A stretch of DNA of 64,000 bases from Gemmatimonadales bacterium (lineage in GTDB: Bacteria; Gemmatimonadota; Gemmatimonadetes; Palauibacterales; Palauibacteraceae), in assembly GCA_009838765.1 (NCBI GenBank), contig VXQX01000051.1:1-64000 (forward strand). Reading direction: 5' to 3'. Below the pieces are notes generated by a model that had not been told where the DNA came from, searched no databases, and saw only the letters and a program-made list of their open reading frames with translations. A program made the translations under genes and the position numbers. Below are positions 41,323 through 49,002 of the stretch, piece by piece. Each line of letters starts with the position of its first letter. Position 1 is the stretch's first letter.

Positions 41323-41589
41323 GCGTCGCGCAACGTGACTTCGTCGCCCTCGAACATCGCTTCGATCTCCGCCGATCTCATGCGGTCGAAGTCGCCCGGA
41401 ACGGAGATTTCTCCGGCCATGAACCCCGTGCGGCGCGCCTCGGCTCCCTCGCGAACCTCGATGGAAACGATCCTGACCAGGGGTTTGCCCGCCCGCGCGA
41501 TGACGAACGGTTCGCCGTCCACGGCGTCCACGGCCCTGGACGAGTCGGGAAAGGTGTGTCTTGGCTTCATGCATATTGACGGTGCGCAT
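41319..41589 (-). pseudogene. Frameshifted Phd/YefM-type antitoxin
   Basis: MRTVNMHEAKTHLSRLV, the standard Phd N-terminus, reads from ATG 41589. The rest, VDAVDGEPFVIARAGKPLVRI and an acidic tail (FDRMRSAEIEAMFEGDEV), is in the next frame and ends at 41319. Removing one base from the CCC run at 41534-41536 (GGG on the coding strand) would join them as LSRLVQAVDAVDGEPF. The partner toxin is also broken. An internal start at 41570 would give 83 residues without the DNA-binding end. A sequencing error is possible for this single base. Confidence 0.75.
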
Positions 41590-41607
41590 CACGATCTCCG
41601 CGAGGCG

Positions 41608-42615
41608 TTAGGGGTCGGTGTCGAGGAGGACCTTGCCGAAGGACTGGTTGGACTCGACGTAGCGGTGGGCCTCGGCGGCCCCGGCGAGGGGGAAGACGCG
41701 GTCGATGACGGGGCGCAGGTGAGAGGGGTCGGTCTCCGGGGCGGTGAAGCCGGGGAGGAAGCGGGTCGCGAACATCTCCGTGAGGTGCGCCTTCTCGGCC
41801 TTCGAGCGCGCGCGGAGGACGGTGCCGACGACGGTCGCGCGCTTCCCCATGAGGGTGCGCAGGTTGGCCTCGACCTTCATGCCGCCCATGACGCCGACGA
41901 TGACGAGGCGGCCGAGGGTGGCGAGGCTGGCGATGTTCGCCTCCCAGTACGGGGCGCCGACGGTGTCGAGGATGACGTCGGTGCCGCCCCGGTCGGTGTG
42001 GCGCGCGACCGCGTCGGCGAAGGAGCCGGCGCGGCGGTCGACGGCGAGGTCGCACGGCAGTCCGGCTTCGCGGATGCGGTCGAGCTTGGCCGCCGACGCC
42101 GTGGCGATGATCGAGCCCGCCCCGCTCGCGCGGGCCAGTTGCAGGGCGGCGGTCCCGACGCCGCCGCCGGCCGTGTGCACGAGCACGGTCTCGCCGGGAC
42201 GCAGACGGCCGCGCTCGATGAGGGCGTCCGCCGCGGTGAGGAAGACCTCCGGGATCGCACCCGCCTCGGTCCAGCTCAGCGTCGGCGGGACGGGCAGGAG
42301 CTGCCCGGCCGGGACGGTCACGCGCTCGGCATATCCGCCGCCGCCCAGAATGCCCATCGCACGGTCGCCCGCCGACCAGCCGTCGACGCCGCTCCCGACC
42401 GCCTCGATCTCTCCCGCGAACTCGAGCCCCGGGATGTCGGGCGGGGCGTCCGCGGGGGCCGGATAGCGGCCCAGCCGCTGCAGGAGGTCGGCCCGGTTGA
42501 TCCCCGCGCACCGCACGCGCACCCGCACCTCGCCCGCCCCCGCGACCGGGTCCTCCCGTTCCACGAGTTCGAGGACCTCCGGACCGCCGGGCTCCCGGAC
42601 ACGGATCGCCCTCAT
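41608..42615 (-). CDS. Quinone oxidoreductase (zeta-crystallin-like MDR family)
   Basis: The 335-residue NADPH-dependent reductase has the MDR layout: MRAIRVREPGGPEVLEL, GINRADLLQRLGRYP, PGLEFAGEIEAVG, then the Rossmann motif GGGVGTAALQLARASG. No structural or catalytic zinc cysteines are visible, so it belongs to the zinc-free quinone reductase branch (PIG3-like). ATG overlaps the stop of the nucleotidyltransferase gene (ATGA). The link to its cell-wall neighbours is probably only positional. Confidence 0.9.
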   Translation of the reverse strand: MRAIRVREPGGPEVLELVEREDPVAGAGEVRVRVRCAGINRADLLQRLGRYPAPADAPPDIPGLEFAGEIEAVGSGVDGWSAGDRAMGILGGGGYAERVTVPAGQLLPVPPTLSWTEAGAIPEVFLTAADALIERGRLRPGETVLVHTAGGGVGTAALQLARASGAGSIIATASAAKLDRIREAGLPCDLAVDRRAGSFADAVARHTDRGGTDVILDTVGAPYWEANIASLATLGRLVIVGVMGGMKVEANLRTLMGKRATVVGTVLRARSKAEKAHLTEMFATRFLPGFTAPETDPSHLRPVIDRVFPLAGAAEAHRYVESNQSFGKVLLDTDP

Positions 42616-43445
42616 GCGCCGTGCCCTCCTGTGCGCGGCGGCCGACCGGTGGCGGCCGAAGGGGCCGTCTCCGCCGCGGCAGCGTCGTCCGCCGAAGCGC
42701 TCGCCCCGAAGGCGCGCCGCGCGGTGTCGAGCCGCTCGGGCGTCCCGATGTCGTACCACGCCGCGCCCGTCGCGTCGAACACGCCGACGTGCTCACCATC
42801 TCCGATCCAGTCCATGTACGAATCCATGATCGAAAAGACGCCTCCTTCCGCGTAGCGTTCGAACACGCGCGGCGAGAGCGCGTGGATGCCGCAGAACCCG
42901 TACTCCCGGGCTTCCTCTGCACTCGACGGCTCGCGCGCCACAACCTCCCACCCCTCGTCCCGGTTCGCGCGCCCGTACACGCCGCGGCCGTCCACCAGGA
43001 GAGGCCGCGATGTCTCCCGCTCCGCGATCGCCAGCGTGGCCAGCCGCCCGTCCCGGGCCTCGCCTTCCAGGTGCGCGCGGTACAGCGCGGCGAGGTCGAC
43101 ATCGGTCACCACGTCGCAGTTGTGGAGCAGGAAGGGTGCCCGCGCCTCGAACAGCGACCGCGCGTGGAAGAGCCCGCCACTCGTGTCCAGGGGAGCCGGC
43201 GACTCCTCGTCTTCCCGCGACACGAACACCGGGACGTCCAGCCGCGACGCCTCGGCCCACGCCGCCACCTGCCCGGCCAGGTAGTGCGCGTTCACGATCA
43301 GCCGGTGCGCGCCCGCCGCGACGAGGTTTCCGGCGACGCGCTCCAGCAGAGGGACGCCGCCGAAGTCGACGAGCGCCTTGGGCGTCGCGTCGGTCAGCGG
43401 CCGCAGTCGGCGTCCCCGGCCCGCCGCGAAGATCATCGCCTCCAC
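42612..43445 (-). CDS. murU: Sugar-phosphate nucleotidyltransferase (MurU-like)
   Basis: The 277-residue product has MIFAAGRGRRLRPLTDATPKAL (NTP-binding loop), a metal-site LLHNCDVVTD and GFCGIHALSPRVF. It lies directly downstream of an AmgK-type kinase, the arrangement known for MurNAc-1-phosphate uridylyltransferase in the Pseudomonas and Bacteroidota cell-wall recycling route. It would make UDP-MurNAc or UDP-GlcNAc from the sugar-1-phosphate. GTG at 43445 gives MEAMIFAAG, matching the family start (MKAMIFAAG). The last 25 residues are low complexity. Confidence 0.8.
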   Translation of the reverse strand: MEAMIFAAGRGRRLRPLTDATPKALVDFGGVPLLERVAGNLVAAGAHRLIVNAHYLAGQVAAWAEASRLDVPVFVSREDEESPAPLDTSGGLFHARSLFEARAPFLLHNCDVVTDVDLAALYRAHLEGEARDGRLATLAIAERETSRPLLVDGRGVYGRANRDEGWEVVAREPSSAEEAREYGFCGIHALSPRVFERYAEGGVFSIMDSYMDWIGDGEHVGVFDATGAAWYDIGTPERLDTARRAFGASASADDAAAAETAPSAATGRPPRTGGHGA

Positions 43446-43489
43446 GCGTCCGCTCCCGCCCTCCGGCTCAAGCAGTCCGCGGCCACGGC

Positions 43490-44971
43490 TCAGACCCGGG
43501 CGGGACGGCGCGGCCAGTCCGCCGATTCCCGGTGCGTGACCTCCACGCGCACGTCGGGGAAACGCACGCTCAGGTGCTGGCGCAGCCGCTCCGCCATGTA
43601 CACCGAGCGGTGCTGCCCCCCCGAACACCCGAAACTCACGCTCAGACTGTGGAACCCGCGCTCCAGGTAGTTCGCGATGTGCGCGTCAACGATCCCCCGC
43701 ACCCGTTCCCAGAACTCCTGCGCCTCCGGCCGGGCCGCGATGAAGGCGATCGTCTCCTCGTCGAGCCCGGTGAGGTCGCGGTATGCCTCCTCCCGACCCG
43801 GATTCGGGAGCCCGCGGCAGTCGAACACGTATCCTCCGCCGTGACCCGACGTGTCCGCCGGATAGCCGCCGGGATACCGGAAACTCGAGACCGTCACCTC
43901 CAGCCCTCCCTCGACCGCCGACGGCTCCGCCCTGCGGCTCCAGCGCTCGACGATCGCGCCCAGCGCCCCCTCGAGTTCGGGGACGTCCACCGGCAGACCC
44001 GCCTCGAGCAGCCCCCGCAGGTTCTCCGCCGCGTAGGGCACGCTCTGCAGGAAGCGCGGCTTGCGCTCGAAGAACCCCCGGTAGCCGTAGGCCCCGAGCG
44101 CCTGCAGCAGGCGCACGAGGACGTACCCGGGCCAGAGTTCGAGGAACTCGTCGCGACGCGCGACCCCGCGCGATTCGATGACGCCGATGTAGTGATCGAG
44201 CAGCGCTTCGCGGTGCCGGAGCGCGAGATTCGCCTTCGAGTCGTAGAGCAGCGACGCCACGTCGTACTGCAGCGCCCCGCGCCGCCCACCCTGGTAGTCG
44301 ATGAACCAGGGCTCCGGACCTTCTGGCCCCTGCCGCACCATCACGTTGCGGGACTGGAGGTCGCGGTACAGGAACGAGGACCGGTCGCCGCCGAGCAAGT
44401 GGCGCGCGAGCCGCGAGAAGTCGCGTTCCAGGTGCGCCTCGTTGAACGGGATGTGCGCGAGCTTCAGGAAGTGGTACTTGAAGTAGTTGAGGTCCCAGAG
44501 AATGGACTGCCGGTCGAACGCCGCCCGGGGATAGGCCCGGCGGAAGTCGATCCGCTCCCCTCCCTCGACCTGGAAGCGCGGCAGCACGTCGAGCACCCGC
44601 CGGTAGAGGGGGAGGACGACGTCGGGGAAGGCGTCCGATCCCGGGTCGCGCGCCTCCTTGATCGCATCGAAGAGGGTCGTGTCGCCGAGGTCCTCGAGGA
44701 GCCACACGCCGGACTTCTCATCCGCTCCGTACACCTGCGGCACGGGCAGCCCGAGTTCGCGCAGCGTCCGCGAGTAGGACAGGAAGGCCCGGTTCTCCAT
44801 CGGGTCGGGTCCGTGGGCCCCGATGGCGGACATCCCATCTCCCGCCCTGAGACGCCAGTAGCTGCGGGTGGAGCCGTCCGCGGCGACGGGCCGGATGTCC
44901 CGCGGCGACTCGCCGTGCCACGCGACGAAGAGCGCCGACGCGAGGTCGACCAGGGCCTTGCCGGGAGCCAT
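43490..44971 (-). CDS. AmgK-like anomeric sugar kinase fused to a RapZ C-terminal domain
   Basis: In 493 residues, positions 1-345 are an aminoglycoside-phosphotransferase-fold kinase like AmgK (MurNAc/GlcNAc 1-kinase): GSTRSYWRL, LLEDLGD, the catalytic YRDLQSRNVM (D204, with Tyr where APH enzymes have His) and FIDYQGGRRGALQYDVASLLYD. Positions 355-493 match the RapZ C-terminal domain, FGCSGGQHRSVYMAERL (Cys449). RapZ binds glucosamine-6-phosphate, so the fused domain may sense the pool the kinase feeds. It starts at the last base of pyrD and is followed by the MurU-like gene. Confidence 0.85.
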   Translation of the reverse strand: MAPGKALVDLASALFVAWHGESPRDIRPVAADGSTRSYWRLRAGDGMSAIGAHGPDPMENRAFLSYSRTLRELGLPVPQVYGADEKSGVWLLEDLGDTTLFDAIKEARDPGSDAFPDVVLPLYRRVLDVLPRFQVEGGERIDFRRAYPRAAFDRQSILWDLNYFKYHFLKLAHIPFNEAHLERDFSRLARHLLGGDRSSFLYRDLQSRNVMVRQGPEGPEPWFIDYQGGRRGALQYDVASLLYDSKANLALRHREALLDHYIGVIESRGVARRDEFLELWPGYVLVRLLQALGAYGYRGFFERKPRFLQSVPYAAENLRGLLEAGLPVDVPELEGALGAIVERWSRRAEPSAVEGGLEVTVSSFRYPGGYPADTSGHGGGYVFDCRGLPNPGREEAYRDLTGLDEETIAFIAARPEAQEFWERVRGIVDAHIANYLERGFHSLSVSFGCSGGQHRSVYMAERLRQHLSVRFPDVRVEVTHRESADWPRRPARV

Positions 44972-45936
44972 CAGCCGGCCGGAATCGCGGGTCCGGTTCC
45001 CGGCCGGGCCCGGAGCGCGCCCACGAGATCCGCGAGGCGCGCGACGCCGTTCGCCTCCAGGTATGCCGAGAGCCCTTCGTGGACATCCACCGCGGCGCCG
45101 GGATCGACGAACGAAGCCGTCCCGATCTGCACGAGACAGGCGCCGGCGAGGATGTACTGCAGCGCGTCATCGGCGTTGCGGATCCCTCCGATGCCCATGA
45201 TCGGAAGCCCGCAGGTCTGCCGCGCGCGCCAGGTGGCATAGACGCCCATGGGGAGGATCGCGGGCCCGCTCACGCCCCCGGACTTGTTGCCGATCAGCGG
45301 TTCGCGCCGCCCGATGTCGACGACCATCCCGGGGAAGGTGTTGATCGCGCTCAGGCCGTCGGCCCCTGCCTCCTCGCAGATGCGGGCGAAGTCGCCCACA
45401 TCGGGGACGTTGGGCGTGAGCTTGATCACGAGCGGCCGCTCCGTGCAGGCGCGGAGCCGCGCCACGAGGTCGGCCAGCGCCCGCTCGTCGGTGCCGAACA
45501 TCGTGCCACCCTTCACGTTCGGACAGGAGACGTTGATCTCGTACCCGAGGAAGCCGTCCTCTCCGTCGAGTCCGCGTACGACGGCGGCAAAATCCTCCGC
45601 CGAGTGCCCGACGACGTTCACGAACACGTGCGCGCGGCGCAGGTGCTCGCGCAGCCAGGGGAGTTTCTCCGCGATGAAGCCGTGCAGGCCGGGGTTCTCG
45701 AGCCCGATCGCGTTGATCATTCCGCCGGGCGTCTCCGCGACGCGGTGCGGCGGGTTCCCGGGGCGGGGCTCGAGGCTCACCGCCTTCGTGACCAGCCCGC
45801 CGATCTCATCGAGAGGGATGAGATCCGCGTATTCCTGCCCATAGCCGCATGTGCCCGAGGCGAGGAGCACGGGACTCGGAAACTCCGCCCCGAACACGCG
45901 CTGGACGAGGCCGGGGGACGCCGCGGCGGAGGTCAG
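44971..45936 (-). CDS. pyrD: Dihydroorotate dehydrogenase, catalytic subunit (class 1B)
   Basis: The 321-residue FMN protein oxidises dihydroorotate. Seen: PVLLASGTCGYGQEY, GGMINAIGLENPG, the catalytic Cys in INVSCPNVKGGTMFG, KLTPNV and GIGGIRNADDALQYI. The Cys base and the adjacent pyrK gene point to the 1B, NAD-linked type. The start is uncertain: a CTG at 45936 overlaps the pyrK stop (CTGA) and gives the normal N-terminal length; the nearest ATG/GTG options are GTG 45897 (8 residues before the conserved block) and GTG 45987 (inside pyrK). Confidence 0.93.
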   Translation of the reverse strand: MTSAAASPGLVQRVFGAEFPSPVLLASGTCGYGQEYADLIPLDEIGGLVTKAVSLEPRPGNPPHRVAETPGGMINAIGLENPGLHGFIAEKLPWLREHLRRAHVFVNVVGHSAEDFAAVVRGLDGEDGFLGYEINVSCPNVKGGTMFGTDERALADLVARLRACTERPLVIKLTPNVPDVGDFARICEEAGADGLSAINTFPGMVVDIGRREPLIGNKSGGVSGPAILPMGVYATWRARQTCGLPIMGIGGIRNADDALQYILAGACLVQIGTASFVDPGAAVDVHEGLSAYLEANGVARLADLVGALRARPGTGPAIPAG

Positions 45937-46745
45937 ATCGCCCCCCAGTCGAGTTCCTCCGCCGGGAAGACGGAGCCCTCGATGCACGACTTCACCCAGC
46001 GCCCGTCCGCCCCGCGCACGACGCACCCCTGGCAGGTGCCGATCCCGCAGCCCATGTGCTCCTCCACCGAGACCTGGAGCCGGCGGCCGTGTTCCCGCGC
46101 GAAGGCCTCGAGCGCCCGCAGGAGCGGCGTGGGGCCGCAGCCGAGGAGGAGCGCGCCCGAGGCGGGGTCGAGGCCCGCGGTCACGAGGCCCTTCCGGCCG
46201 CCGCTCCCGTCTTCCGTGAACAACTCCGGGTCGTGATCCGTGAGGCGGGCGATGAGCGTTGGGTCGAAGACGGCTCCCGCGTCCCGCTCGCCGTAGATGA
46301 GCCGCACGCGCCGTCCCGCCGCCGCCTCGCGCGCGGCGAGGAAGATGAACGGGGCGAGCCCGACGCCGCCCGCGACGCACTCGACCTCCGCGCCCTCCGT
46401 GTCGAAGGGGCGGCCCAGCGGGCCGAGCAGCAGGGCGGTCTGCCCGGTTTCCAGCCTGGCGAGTGCCCGGGTGCCCTCTCCGTAGGCGCGCAGCAGGATG
46501 CCGACCTCGCCGCCGGGGCCCGTCCAGCCGACGCTGAAGGGACGCGGAAGCAGCCAGGCCCCCGGCGCGTCGAGCCCGACGCCGAGCATGACGAACTGCC
46601 CGGGGAGCGCGGCGGCCGCGATGTCCGGGCAGTCGAACTCCTGCCACCACGTATCGCGGGCCACGAGGCGCGTGGAGAGCAGCGTCGCCCGCCGGCTCAC
46701 GGGTACCGCGCGCTCCACGGCCACTCCGCCGCCGGCGCTCAGCAC
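45933..46745 (-). CDS. pyrK: Dihydroorotate dehydrogenase electron-transfer subunit
   Basis: The 270-residue protein passes electrons from PyrD to NAD through FAD and a 2Fe-2S cluster. Seen: the FAD site RPFSVGW, NAD-binding GGVGLAPFIFLA and GCGPTPLLRAL, and the cluster cysteines in GCGIGTCQGC...KSC. Start is GTG 46745 overlapping the amidase stop; GTG 46718 is an alternative. It is cotranslated with pyrD. Confidence 0.95.
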   Translation of the reverse strand: MLSAGGGVAVERAVPVSRRATLLSTRLVARDTWWQEFDCPDIAAAALPGQFVMLGVGLDAPGAWLLPRPFSVGWTGPGGEVGILLRAYGEGTRALARLETGQTALLLGPLGRPFDTEGAEVECVAGGVGLAPFIFLAAREAAAGRRVRLIYGERDAGAVFDPTLIARLTDHDPELFTEDGSGGRKGLVTAGLDPASGALLLGCGPTPLLRALEAFAREHGRRLQVSVEEHMGCGIGTCQGCVVRGADGRWVKSCIEGSVFPAEELDWGAI

Positions 46746-47998
46746 CCCGGCTCCGGCGCGGGGGCGTACCGGCGCAGCACGTCGGCGCGGTACGCCGCGA
46801 TCGCGTCCGCGATCGCCCGCGCGATCGCCTCCTGTCCTTCCGCGCCGTTCAGGTAGCCCTCCTCTTCATCGTTCGAAAGAAAACCGACTTCGACGATCAC
46901 CGACGGCATGCGCACGAGCGCCCCGAGCAAGACCCACCACGGACCCTGTATGACGCCGCGGTCGGGGGACCCGCCGCGCCGGACCCTTCGGATCGAGTTC
47001 TGCACGAACCCGGCGAAGAGCCGCGACTCCGCAAGATTCTCGGTACGATCCAATCCCGCGAGGATGAACTGGACATCGGACGGCGAACCCGCCGCGTCTT
47101 CCACTTCGGGACCCCGGTTCTCCCGCAGCGCGACCTCGCGCGCCTCCTCCGAGCGCGCCTGGCCGAGGAAGATGGTCTCGAACCCGCGCGCCCGTTCGTC
47201 CCCCGCGGCGTTGGCGTGAATCGAGACGAAGAGATCGCCGGCCCGGTCCACCGCGAACTGGGACCGCTGGTCGAGGTCCACATAGACATCGGTGTTCCGG
47301 GTCATGTAGGGCTCGAACATCTCGCGCCCCTCGAGCTCCTCGGACAGTCGGCTCGCGATCGCGAGCACGACGTCCTTCTCGTAGCTCTCGTTACCCAGCG
47401 TTCCCGGATCCCGGCCTCCGTGCCCCGGGTCGATGATCACGCGCCACGGCGCCGTCGGGTCGACGCGGTCCGGCAACGGATCCGCGGGCGGCGGGAAAGA
47501 TGGGGACGCCGGGTTCGAGGCGGGGTCCCGGGACCCTTCGGACGCGGCGGCGGCCGGCGGTGGCCCCTCCGACACCCACCGCGTGACGAACTCGGCCGGA
47601 AGCCAGAAGGCACCGCCTTCCTCGTAGGGTGGATTCGCAAGCTGCACCGCGCGTCCCCCGTGCCGGAAGAAGGGAGATTCCGCCTCGAACGCGACCTCTT
47701 CGCCGTGGAAGCTGGCGCGAAGGAAGACCCCGTTCCGCGTGACATCTTCGAGGACGCTCTCCAGCGCGAGCGCGAGATCCGCCGCCGCCACGGCGGGGTA
47801 GGCCCGGTGCCGCGCGATCGGAAAGCTCACGGTACGGCCCGAGACCTCCGCCTGTACCGTTTCCGGGGGCGCCTGTGCGTCGATTCCCGCCGGGATCCCG
47901 CAGAGCACGACCTGTCCGGCGACGACGGCGGCAACCGCGATCCGCCCCTCCGCGCCGACCCGGCCGCGTCCTCCGCCGCCGCGCCGGTCAACCGCCAC
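46739..47998 (-). CDS. N-acetylmuramoyl-L-alanine amidase (Amidase_3) with stalk-like N-domain
   Basis: The 419-residue exported hydrolase cuts the stem peptide from MurNAc. A signal-like stretch (about 20-45) precedes a beta-rich domain at 50-145 resembling copper-amine-oxidase N-terminal/stalk domains (RAVQLANPPYEEGGAFWLPAEFV), then a Pro-rich linker and the catalytic domain from about 190: IIDPGHGGRDPG, the zinc-ligand Glu region NESYEKDVVLAIA, FVSIHANA and VEVGFLSN with catalytic Glu. GTG 47998 overlaps smpB by 11 bases. Its products could feed the AmgK/MurU salvage pair nearby. Confidence 0.92.
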   Translation of the reverse strand: MAVDRRGGGGRGRVGAEGRIAVAAVVAGQVVLCGIPAGIDAQAPPETVQAEVSGRTVSFPIARHRAYPAVAAADLALALESVLEDVTRNGVFLRASFHGEEVAFEAESPFFRHGGRAVQLANPPYEEGGAFWLPAEFVTRWVSEGPPPAAAASEGSRDPASNPASPSFPPPADPLPDRVDPTAPWRVIIDPGHGGRDPGTLGNESYEKDVVLAIASRLSEELEGREMFEPYMTRNTDVYVDLDQRSQFAVDRAGDLFVSIHANAAGDERARGFETIFLGQARSEEAREVALRENRGPEVEDAAGSPSDVQFILAGLDRTENLAESRLFAGFVQNSIRRVRRGGSPDRGVIQGPWWVLLGALVRMPSVIVEVGFLSNDEEEGYLNGAEGQEAIARAIADAIAAYRADVLRRYAPAPEPGC

Positions 47999-48461
47999 GC
48001 GCCGCCTCCCTCTTCGCCCGCTCGGCCTCCCGCTGCATCGTCTTCCTCTTCAGATCTTCCCGCCGGTCCCGGTGCTTCTTCCCCCGCGCCAACCCCAGCG
48101 TCACCTTGGCGAAGCCGCGCCGAAAGTGGAGGTCCAGCGGCACGAGCGTCAGCCCGCTCTCGCGCGTCTTCGAGCGCAGGCGATCGATCTCCCGCCTCTT
48201 GAGCAGGAGCTTCCGCCGGCGCACCGGGTCCGGGGCGTCGATCGTCGCCTTGTCGTACGGAGGAATGTGGAGATTATGGAGCCACGCCTCCCCGCCGTCG
48301 ATGCGCCCGAACGCGTCGGCGAAGCTCGCCTTCCCGTCCCGCAGCGACTTCACCTCCGCGCCCCGCAGCACGATCCCCGCCTCGATCTGCTCGAGTACCT
48401 CGTAGTCGTGGCGGGCCTTCCTGTTGCGGGCGATGACCCGGACCCCATCTCGGTCGCCCAC
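47988..48461 (-). CDS. smpB: SsrA-binding protein SmpB
   Basis: The 157-residue protein binds tmRNA and brings it to stalled ribosomes. Seen: IARNRKARHDYEVLEQIEAG, LRGAEVKSLRDGKAS, AWLHNLHIPPYDKA and the basic C-terminal tail (ARGKKHRDRREDLKRKTMQRE) that reaches into the ribosome. Length is normal. GTG start at 48461. No tmRNA gene is visible in the window. Confidence 0.97.
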   Translation of the reverse strand: MGDRDGVRVIARNRKARHDYEVLEQIEAGIVLRGAEVKSLRDGKASFADAFGRIDGGEAWLHNLHIPPYDKATIDAPDPVRRRKLLLKRREIDRLRSKTRESGLTLVPLDLHFRRGFAKVTLGLARGKKHRDRREDLKRKTMQREAERAKREAARGG

Positions 48462-48464
48462 GGC

Positions 48465-49001
48465 TCACTCCCGGGACGCCCCGCCGTCCGCGTCCCCGGC
48501 GCTCTCATCGGCCTTCTGCTCATCGTCCGGGTCGCCCCCGGACGTGTCTCCCGATCCATCTCCGGACTCTTCCTCCGAGTGTTCCTCCGGAGCTTCGCCT
48601 TCCGCCAGCGCCGCGCGGTAGGCCTCCCTGGACTCGGCGACGCGCGCCTCGAGGTCGGAGCGGGCCTGCCGGGCCGCGTCCTTCCCCGCCTTGATCGCCT
48701 CTCCCGCCTTCTGCTGCCGGTCGGCGACGTTCCTGCGGAAGGCGTCCACGCGCGTTCCCACCTCGTCGCGCGTGCGGTCGTAGCGTTCCCCGAGCGTTTC
48801 ACGGAGGTCCGTGAGCCGCTCCTCCGTCCCCTCCTTCAACCGGCGAGCCCCCTCGCGCAGGTCGGCCTGCGTTTCGCGCCCCGACTTCGGCGCCAGGAGC
48901 AGCGCGACGCCCGCGCCCACCAGGGCGCCGCACAGGAATGCGACGACCCCGGACGCCCGGCGTTCCACGACCACGTACGGCTGTTGATCCTGTTCCGACA
49001 T
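48465..49001 (-). CDS. YtxH-domain membrane protein
   Basis: The 178-residue product has one TM segment (about 18-37, VVAFLCGALVGAGVALLLAP) followed by KSGRETQADLREGARRLKEG, the YtxH signature, a long charged helix (to about 135) and an acidic Ser/Gly/Glu tail. The family is linked to stress response but its function is not settled. It starts one base after the M28 peptidase stop and ends 3 bases before smpB. Confidence 0.85.
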   Translation of the reverse strand: MSEQDQQPYVVVERRASGVVAFLCGALVGAGVALLLAPKSGRETQADLREGARRLKEGTEERLTDLRETLGERYDRTRDEVGTRVDAFRRNVADRQQKAGEAIKAGKDAARQARSDLEARVAESREAYRAALAEGEAPEEHSEEESGDGSGDTSGGDPDDEQKADESAGDADGGASRE

Positions 49002-49002
49002 G

